Assembly (NCBI GenBank): GCA_009760855.2
Contig: WPIO01000113.1
Span: forward strand, 1,004,001 to 1,068,000
Length of the DNA: 64,000 nucleotides
Direction of reading: 5' to 3'
DNA from: Cristatella mucedo
Lineage: Eukaryota; Bryozoa; Phylactolaemata; Cristatellidae
The position numbers and the translations under genes are program-made. Every line of letters begins with the position of its first letter. Position 1 is the first letter of the stretch. The notes below the pieces were generated by a model. The model worked only from the letters and a program-made list of their open reading frames with translations. It had not been told where the DNA came from and did not search any database. Below, piece after piece: positions 49,901 to 59,300 of this stretch.

Positions 49901-50482
49901 ATGCTCTGTTCGATGCTCAGCTGTGCTCGTGTCCCTTGTCTAGCTACTACTGAGCCAGTTCAGGCACATCATGCTGACGGCCACAAAAGTGCAGCAGCGC
50001 CTGTGCCGACTGGTCGTCCTCGAAAGCGCCGAGCAAGTGGTCGAGGCATTGGGGCCGATGACAATGGCAGTGACCCTGGCCTAGTCACTGCTGCCGGTGA
50101 CAGCAGGCAGCAGCTCGGCACCAGTCGCCAAGCAAGCACCAGCGGCAGCACACGTGCTGCGCGGTCTGTCCGGAAGCTGGCTACTGAGACCCAACTCGCT
50201 GCGACAGCAAAGCCTGCCGCCGGCAGCACCTCTCCTCCAGCTTTCTCTTCTGCTTCGGAGGAGCAGGCGACCGGCGCTCGAGCAGCGCAAGCTGGCAAGT
50301 CTGGCTGCCATGGGCCGCCAGATGCTTGGCCGCTGTGCGGCTTGCCTCCGACTGGAGCAGCCATGCCATCCTCGCCTGCGTGCGCCACCTGGCGACGGCT
50401 GCTCGACAGCAGGCAGCTATGTGACGCACTCACGAGGCGAGAGACTGGTTTGAGCTCAGCCACGGCGAGCAGCCAGAGAAGG
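49901..50482 (+). CDS. DDB2: DDB2 exon 1: disordered N-terminus and DDB1-binding helix
   Basis: Ends in phase 0 at a perfect GTGAGT donor (50483). The reading frame is certain at the 3' end because the next exon continues the DDB2 alignment. The start is not: ATG codons at 49901 and 49913 are possible, and the frame stays open further upstream. Alanine-, serine- and glutamine-rich between residues 50 and 150. Confidence 0.75.
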
Positions 50483-53400
50483 GTGAGTGAGCATCGTGCT
50501 CTGCGCAACTTCTAGTCTGCTCTCCCCCTCCCAGTCCTCCTAGGGCAGGCCCCCTATCCCGTGATGCCGTGCCGGGACATATGTCGTGTAATGTAATGTA
50601 TCTCCGTCAGTAACTCCACAAAGTCATAAAGACCATGTGGGTGTTACGCAGGAGAGTTTTGTATAGCGCACTCACAGCCTAAGCGGCTTTCGGTACGCAT
50701 TCGGTAGCCAACAGACTTCGTCTCACGCAACAAAGAGAAAGTGGGAAGCATAGCAGAGTTAGGAGAGCAGTTGAGGTAGTGAGTAGCATAGAAGTAGCAG
50801 TTCAGGACCGCTGAAAAAGATGTGCCATAGTCGGCAGTTGAGGAGTATATGTCGTTGTCGTGTGTGCCCATCGATGGACTATTCCTTGCTGCATCCATCT
50901 GGTGCACGTTGGCTATAGATGCGCTTCAGCTACCAACCGAGCAACCGTCACCCTCGCCTGTGCAGCCAGCAGCTGGGCTCTGCAAGGGGATGGGACCTAT
51001 GCTCCCTTATAGCTCCTCTTGGTGCCCTCTCCTTTCTCTTGACCTCCCCCCATCGATCTGCCTCGGCCTCTGCTGCCTGCTTGGCACAGAAGGAGCAGCC
51101 AGGGGCTTTCACGTGGCAATGTATTAGCTACTATCATTTCAGCTGCCTGCCGACGGGTAGAAGGCTCAGCAATACAATATAAAGCATATTGAAATTATGT
51201 AATTGTAGAAGCCCCCCCCCGTGAGAGCAAATCACTTTCTGTGCACTTCTACTAATGATCAAAGTAGGAATAATTACTGTAATCATAATAATAATAGATC
51301 GTTTGAATCGTTCCAAGGTAACTAGCTGATAGATTGGCTCTTCCATACCTATCTGAACTGCTGCACCAGTTTCAGCCTCCTTGCGCCCCAAGGTCCTGAA
51401 TGGACAATACATTAGCTGTTTTATCCCTCCACTTAAAGATCGCTGGCAACAGAAGCTTGCTCTGCAGGTCCTAGTCAGTAGAGCTGCCTTCCACTTTTCT
51501 TATGCAACGACAACCACTCTCCTGCTGCTGACTATGGCACATCCTTTCCAGCCGTGATGGCACACTAGGTAGGCGTTTGCTTTCACGACCTCGGTCCCGA
51601 GGTCGTGGGTTCGATTCCTGCGGTGGGCGATCCTTTATCGCCGCTGCAAGCGGTGGTGATAGCCGTAAAAAGGCTCTTCTGTCGCTATACAAAAAGAGGC
51701 TGTTTAATCAGCTAGATTTATTTATTTACCTTAACTGTTCTCCCGACTCTGCTATGCTTCCCACTTTCTCCTTGTTGGGTGAGATAAAGTCTGTTGGCAA
51801 CTGAATGCGTACCGAAGACCCTTAGGCTGTGACTGCTGTATGCAAAACTCTTTTGCATAACACCCATATAGTCTTTGTGGCTTTGCGGAGTTACAGACTG
51901 AGATGCATTACATAACACTGTTAACTAAATGCCAATGCGAGTGCTATGTAACTGACTGCAAGTGAAGCATAAACAAGAATTAATGACATGCAAAGTGTTT
52001 TAGATGCTAACCATGCAGATAGGTACGAAGGCATCATGCTTAGGCCAGCATTCTCGAGCAGACTTGAATACTCTTTGGGCCACCAGCTTGTAGGACCACC
52101 CTGGTAAGTAGAATGCGCTGACCCATTCACGTGTACGATGGCAAAGCGCCCAGCAACAGTCAATGCAAGTCCACTGGGTGCACTGGAAATGCAAACTGAA
52201 CTGGAGTATCTTCAGCTGAAGCTTCAATTATGCAAAGTCATTTTAGCTGGTTACAGAAGCCCTAAGTGAGTTCTGGACTTTCGGTGCATACCATTCGTGA
52301 CATCCCGTCTCGACTTCTGCAACTCACTGCTCACTGGCCTACCAGCATGTGCGATCAGGCGATTACAACTGGTGCAAAACTCTGCAGCTAGGCTTGTTAG
52401 TCGTGAGCGGCGCAGTTGCCACCTTACTCCACTTCTCGCCGACCAGCACTGGCTACCAGTCAAGCAACAGATTGAATTCAAGGTTATGTCGCTCACTTTT
52501 ATGTCACTTCATTCTTTGGCTCCAGCGTGTCTCTCAGATATACTCCCCCATCATACCACCTGCTTTTCGGAATCCAACAGTCTACAAATACCCATACAAA
52601 CCTCAAATCCTTTGGAGACCGTGCATTTAGTTCGTATGCTCCCAAAGCCTGGAACTCCCTCCGACATGTGTCAGAACATCCCCTGACTTGACCACAGTTC
52701 AAAGGAACTTAAAAACACACCTATTTAGGACAGCATTTAGTGGGTCCCTTTGATTCGTTTTTGATGCGCTTATGCGTGCTGACCCTGCATGCTGCCACTA
52801 ACCACATTTGCATGCTGACCCTGTGCATGTCACCCCTAACCATGTCGTTCATTTTGTTTGTTTATCAAGCATGATATTACTCACCATTCAATTGCACTTC
52901 CCTTTGCAGCAAATGTAAATCGCCTAGAGAGAGATTGAGTTCTCTGAGGGTGCTTTATCAAGTGTATTAGTATTATTATTATTACCAGCTGAAGGCTCGA
53001 TTGCCAAAAGATTTTGATTAGTGTGGGGAAAAGATGTATGAGTATGTGGAAGATCATGTGGTGCTATAGTTTACTGAATGAGCGAGGTCAGATGGGTAGG
53101 CTGATTCAAAATAGTGAAACAAATCATGCGGTCATAGGGAAAATTGTGAAGTCCATTTTAATGCTGGACAGGTGTTTTGTGGAGCTTAGCCAAAAGTCGT
53201 CTGAAATGGCAGGTATGCCTTGGACGACAGACTAGACAAGCTGCTTAGTATGGCATCAGTTCTAGGCGATAACGGGCCTGACGTCCCAGTCGGAAGCTGC
53301 AGCATTGGCTGACATGCCGTGGACAGCTGCGGTTTCTTATGCTTTGACTGGAGCAAGTAATCGAATTTGTTTATTAGCAAGTGTCCGGACATTCAATCAG

Positions 53401-55006
53401 TCGATTCGCAGCTTGGTTTAGAACCAGCATAGTTGAGCTGAGGGAATCGGTGCAGTGCCTGGGACAACAACGTGACAGCTGCCCAGCTTTCTGGCAACGA
53501 GTTTGGCAGGTGGAGAAGCTTGTGGAAAGCAGACAGCACGGTGACCAGCTACTTGCTCGGCTTGCCTGTGATCGCAGCTTGTGCGTTCCAGCTTTTGCCT
53601 TCAAGCGGAAACTTTTGCCGTACAGTCGGCGGTAGCTGCGCTCTCTGGTGGTCGTGCTGCTTACCCGTGCTGCCCCTGCTGCTGCCGAGCGAGCAGCGGC
53701 TGCACGAGCAGCAGCAGCAGTAGTAGTTTGTGGTCACTCTCGCAGGCCCTCGTTTCACCACTGCTTCGCCAGCTCGACCAGTACAAAGTGGACCGCCTGG
53801 CCACTGCATTCCAGCGCCGCGTCACGGCACTAACCTGGCATCCGACCAAGGCAAACCTGCTTGCCGCCGGCTCCAAGGGCGGAGAGCTGGCACTGTGGAA
53901 CGTCGACAAGGAGCAGCAGCCGGGCATTGCAGAGCTGGGTGTGAGTGGTGCTTTGCTGGACGGTGCCGTGGCTTCTGGCCGGCTGGTCTGGTTTCTAGGG
54001 GGCTTGCAGCTGTCTAAGATGCACCGTGGGCCTTTTGCTGAGACTTAATGCGAATAGCAGGGGGGCAGCAGTTGCAGTAATTGGCTCCGAAGGGCTGTGT
54101 CCTCCAGGGTCTGATTTGGTCTCAATTAAAAGCCATGAAAAGATAATTTGTTGGAATCATGCACTAATAGAGCTTAACCTCAATCTATGGGCTCACGTAT
54201 GCCAGGTGGCTCGGGTCCACGACCATCGTCGAAAAAGGCCAGCACCTTAACCATATGCCAACCCAGAGCAGCAATCTCGAGACCCTGTGTGCTTTGTCAG
54301 ATCGGCTGCTTCTTCGCAGTTTGCTGTGCTCATTCGTAGAGGCTGCATAGCTCTAGAAACACAGCTATGAAGTAATGCCCTGAGTCTAGGATGTAGTAGT
54401 ATGCATTGGTATTTATGTGGGACAGCATGCAAAAATACCTATTGTCAGTCCTTAGCATTTTGTGAAGCATAACCATCATGAGTTATCAGCCCGTGCAGAG
54501 GCTAGGTGCTTCATAATCTTGTCTCTTGAACTTTAACATTCCAGAGCACTCGAATCATACTGAATCTGTCGGCTGCTCAGCCACCTGTCGATATCACAGA
54601 GTAAGCATTGTATGGGGTTTCGATCCTGCCGATCGCTAGGCCATGGTATTGACCTTAGGCGCTTAGCTGATACCTGTAATGTGCAAAGCTAGTGAATTCC
54701 TGCCACTGTTGCCCTGACTTATGCCCTTACTGTAGGACCCTGGTTTTTTCCCTGGGGTTGGGTAACTAAGGTCGTAGGATCAAGCCCTGCAGTACCCGTG
54801 AAGCACATTGGTAGACATAAGATTCTCTTAGTTTGCTATACAAATGAATGTTGTTTACATTTTAGGATGTTGCTTTGTGCTGTGGGACTTGTTAGTGCAT
54901 GTGTTTGCACGTGCATGCCTCCATACCCGTGCTTGGATTTGTGTGTATGTGCGTTTTTCTGCATGAATGAGCAGGTGAATGAGCTTATGTGCATGCATAA
55001 TATGTA

Positions 55007-55049
<43 letters not shown>

Positions 55050-56314
55050 ATATGTGGGTGCATGTGTGTGTGTGTGTGGACTGAAGGTACCGTTGTGCTA
55101 AGGCTATTGTATCTTTACTTTCTAGTGCCCTTTGAATTGGATTACTAAACGAAATTCCTTGCACTCTTTACAATTGTATAGGAGGCCATTATTTAACAAA
55201 ATGCAAGTGGCAGTATTATTATTTATTTAATTCAATACATCGGCATTTTTTTGAAAACTGCGGTTTAAAATGGCGATGATGCATACTCACCTCAATGTTT
55301 AAGCTTAAATAATAACATTCGGTTATAGATCTTGCCACCATATCTATTAGTGCCTCTCTCCTGGTAGTAAAGTTTTGTTGGTTAGAGATCTTCTTTTCCA
55401 GCATTCCGTATTCAGACACTGAAATAGATCATCTCATCCTTAGGTGCTGGATAGCTGTTGAATATTATTCTTAAATTTTTAATTTTAATTTCTTAAATCT
55501 TGAATTGATGTATTGAAGCCTAATCTGTAAGTGGCAAAAGCTTTTATGGTATTTCGGGTCTAAGCCCTAATCGAAATGGCATATGCCAGGGGATTAAGAG
55601 AAATATTTTATTTATCTTGCAAATGTCTCTTAGTATACCACTGCTCAACGGTATCGTAACTTTTATTGATTATAATAGCACTAGCAATTATGTTAATGAC
55701 AAAGCATTTGTGGGACACTCAAAACTATATCTCTGTCTAAGCACTTACAATTGCTCCTTAATAAATATCTCAATTTGTTAGTGCCGATATGTATAAGGTC
55801 AGTACACACAAATCCACATACTCACCGACCCATCAGTGCTGTAGGTTTTTAACTTTTTTATAATTGGTTGACCCAAGGGCAGATATTTGCACGAGCCATG
55901 TGATCTTATTGCACAGGCCGTAAGACTTTCAATGAGTGAGTTACTGAAGTGAAGAGCGGGTGATGCAAATGCATGGGCCATCGTTTTTGCTGCATCCTTG
56001 TGGACGCCCTAATTTTTGCATTGTAGCATAGCCCGAAAGCAGTTTGGCTTGATTGTGGAGCTAGTGTGGTCACCCAGTGAAAGGTTACTTTTATAAGAGG
56101 ACACATATTTTGCACCGACGTATGATGAGAAAAGCTTGTATAGTTCATTTGTAGGGTTAGGTAGTGGAATTTCAAAGTAAAATTATGTTTTTCGACAGCT
56201 AGTGGGTTATTTTTATCGTCATTCAATTTGTAAACGTTTGCTGCTTTTGAAATGCTAATGTCAGCATTATATTCCGAAAGGAAAATAAAGAGAGCATGAG
56301 GAGCTGGAAGACAC

Positions 56315-56381
<67 letters not shown>

Positions 56382-59300
56382 GTTTGCGTAATCTACAAAT
56401 TGGAAAATCCTTATTTGTGTTCTGTTAATCATACCAGCCCCAATGGAGAGTGTAATTTTTTTAAATAATTTGACAAAATGTATATCACTGACATACTCCA
56501 TATGTTAGAAGCTCCTAGAATTACTGTTGCCTGTTGACACTCATCCTTTCCAGCCGTCCTGAGCTGCTACCTCCATGCTTCTCTGTACCTCTGCTTAAAT
56601 ACCTTTGACTGCAGAAGCTTTTACTCAGCAGGTCCTAGACTGTAGAACTCACCTCCACAACTCTTTTGTGACGACACCTACTCTCCTGTTGCTGACTATG
56701 GCACATCCTTTCCAGCCGTCCTGAGCTGCTACCTCCATGCTTCTCTGTACCTCTGCTTAAATACCTTTGACTGCAGAAGCTTTTACTCAGCAGGTCCTAG
56801 ACTGTAGAACTCACCTCCACAACTCTTTTGTGACGACACCTACTCTCCTGTTGCTGACTATGGCACATCCTTTCCAGCCGTCCTGAGCTGCTACCTCCAT
56901 GCTTCTCTGTACCTCTGCTTAAATACCTTTGACTGCAGAAGCTTTTACTCAGCAGGTCCTAGACTGTAGTAGAACTCACCTCCACAACTCTTTTGTGACG
57001 ACACCTACTCTCCTGTTGCTGACTATGGCACATCCTTTCCATCCTTTCCAGTCCTGAGCTGCTACCTCCATGCTTCTCTGTACCTCTGCTTAAATACCTT
57101 TGACTGCAGAAGCTTTTACTCAGCAGGTCCTAGACTGTAGAACTCACCTCCACAACTCTTTTGTGACGACACCTACTCTCCTGTTGCTGACTATGGCACA
57201 TCCTTTCCAGCCGTCCTGAGCTGCTACCTCCATGCTTCTCTGTACCTCTGCTTAAATACCTTTGACTGCAGAAGCTTTTACTCAGCAGGTCCTAGACTGT
57301 AGAACTCACCTCCACAACTCTTTTGTGACGACACCTACTCTCCTGTTGCTGACTATGGCACATCCTTTCCAGCCGTCCTGAGCTGCTACCTCCATGCTTC
57401 TCTGTACCTCTGCTTAAATACCTTTGACTGCAGAAGCTTTTACTCAGCAGGTCCTAGACTGTAGAACTCACCTCCACAACTCTTTTGTGACGACACCTAC
57501 TCTCCTGTTGCTGACTATGGCACATCCTTTCCAGCCGTCCTGAGCTGCTACCTCCATGCTTCTCTGTACCTCTGCTTAAATACCTTTGACTGCAGAAGCT
57601 TTTACTCAGCAGGTCCTAGACTGTAGAACTCACCACCTCCACAACTCTTTTGTGACGACACCTACTCTCCTGTTGCTGACTATGGCACATCCTTTCCAGC
57701 CGTCCTGAGCTGCTACCTCCATGCTTCTCTGTACCTCTGCTTAAATACCTTTTTGACTGCAGAAGCTTTTACTCAGCAGGTCCTAGACTGTAGAACTGTA
57801 GAACACCTCCACAACTCTTTTGTGACGACACCTACTCTCCTGTTGCTGACTATGGCACATCCTTTCCAGCCATCCTGAGCTGCTACCTCCATGCTTCTCT
57901 ATACCTCTGCTTAAATACCTTTGACTGCAGAAGCTTTTACTCAGCAGGTCCTAGACTGTAGAACTCACCTCCACAACTCTTTTGTGACGACACCTACTCT
58001 CCTGTTGCTGACTATGGCACATCCTTTCCAGCTGTCATGAGCTGCTACTTGTATACTACTTGCTACCTCAACTGCTCTCCTGACTCAGCTATGCTTCTCA
58101 ATTTCTTTTTGTTAAGTGAAGTAAAGTCTGTTGGCTAACGAATGGGTACCGAAAGCTGCTTAGACTGTGAGTGCACTGTACAAAACAACTCACTTTCTTT
58201 GCTACTCACTTTCTCTTTGTGGCATATGATGAAGTCGGTTGTCTACAGAATGTGTACCGAAAGCTACCTGGGCTTTAGGTTCGCTATAGAACTCTGCTGT
58301 GTTAGCCTACTAAATGTATGTAGCTTTGTGGATTTTCAGCCTGAGATAAATTACATTACTTTAAACTACACTTCGATATTTCTCTCTGTCACGAGGCTAC
58401 CACATTGCATTGCAGTCCCAGGGGAGATGACAGATGCTCAAAAAGGCATTGTGGTTTATTAGTATCGAATGTTTTTTCAAGATCTAGTATGACGGCGGAG
58501 AGACTTGCGAGCTTTGCATACTTTAGAAGGTTGTTTAAGAATTTGCATCAGTGCCGACTGGAATAATTAGCTCTGAAACTGAATTACTTTGTACATTCAA
58601 TTTTTTGCTATTAAAATGAGCCTGTCTCACATTGCCTATTTCTGTCACTTTAATAGCCATCACTGTTGTCAGACTGGGCAGATATTGCTAAGTGCTTCTG
58701 TTCTGGTTTTGCCTGAATTAGTGGCCCAGCAACAGCCATTTGGAGCAATGCAAGGCTAAGACCGAAGGCTATGGACATATTTATTAGTTAGCTATGACGG
58801 GCTGCAGTGCATCTATGCATATCAAAGGAGAACAGTGGTTATAGTGTCTAGAAAGGTAATAGGTTTTTTTCAGAATGGAAGAACTTGGGGTGAGGTTTCT
58901 TGTGGCTGGCTTGAAGTTGGATATTTCAGAGAGCTTAGTGTGAGTAGTCTAGTAAGGTTTAATTTCTTATCCGGTCATCTTCAGTTGAGCCCTGCTCACC
59001 GATTAGAGCCTCTTAACCAAAGATTGCCGATCCGCATGGGGACGATAAGCTTGCAATGGCACATGGAGATTTATGTACGACTTGCTGTAGCAGGCTAGTT
59101 ATGTTTACCTGAAAACCCCTAGTTTTGGGAATAGCGAGATAACTCCAATGACCCTTCGCTAGTGATTTCAGACTTCACTCTATTTAAACATCAACGATAC
59201 GGCAGAGGGTGAAGCCTATGAGGTCTATTGTATATCATTTGATAGGAAACACATTTTACTAGTACTCCCTAATTAGTACAGTTATGTGGGAAGACGCTCA

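Noticed and set aside
51556-51640. Functional tRNA gene
   Set aside because: A- and B-box-like motifs are present, but the cloverleaf is degenerate and the unit continues into a SINE body and tail that recur elsewhere.
56530-58035. CRISPR-like or other repeat-spacer array
   Set aside because: Units are contiguous with no unique spacers, and they derive from a LINE.
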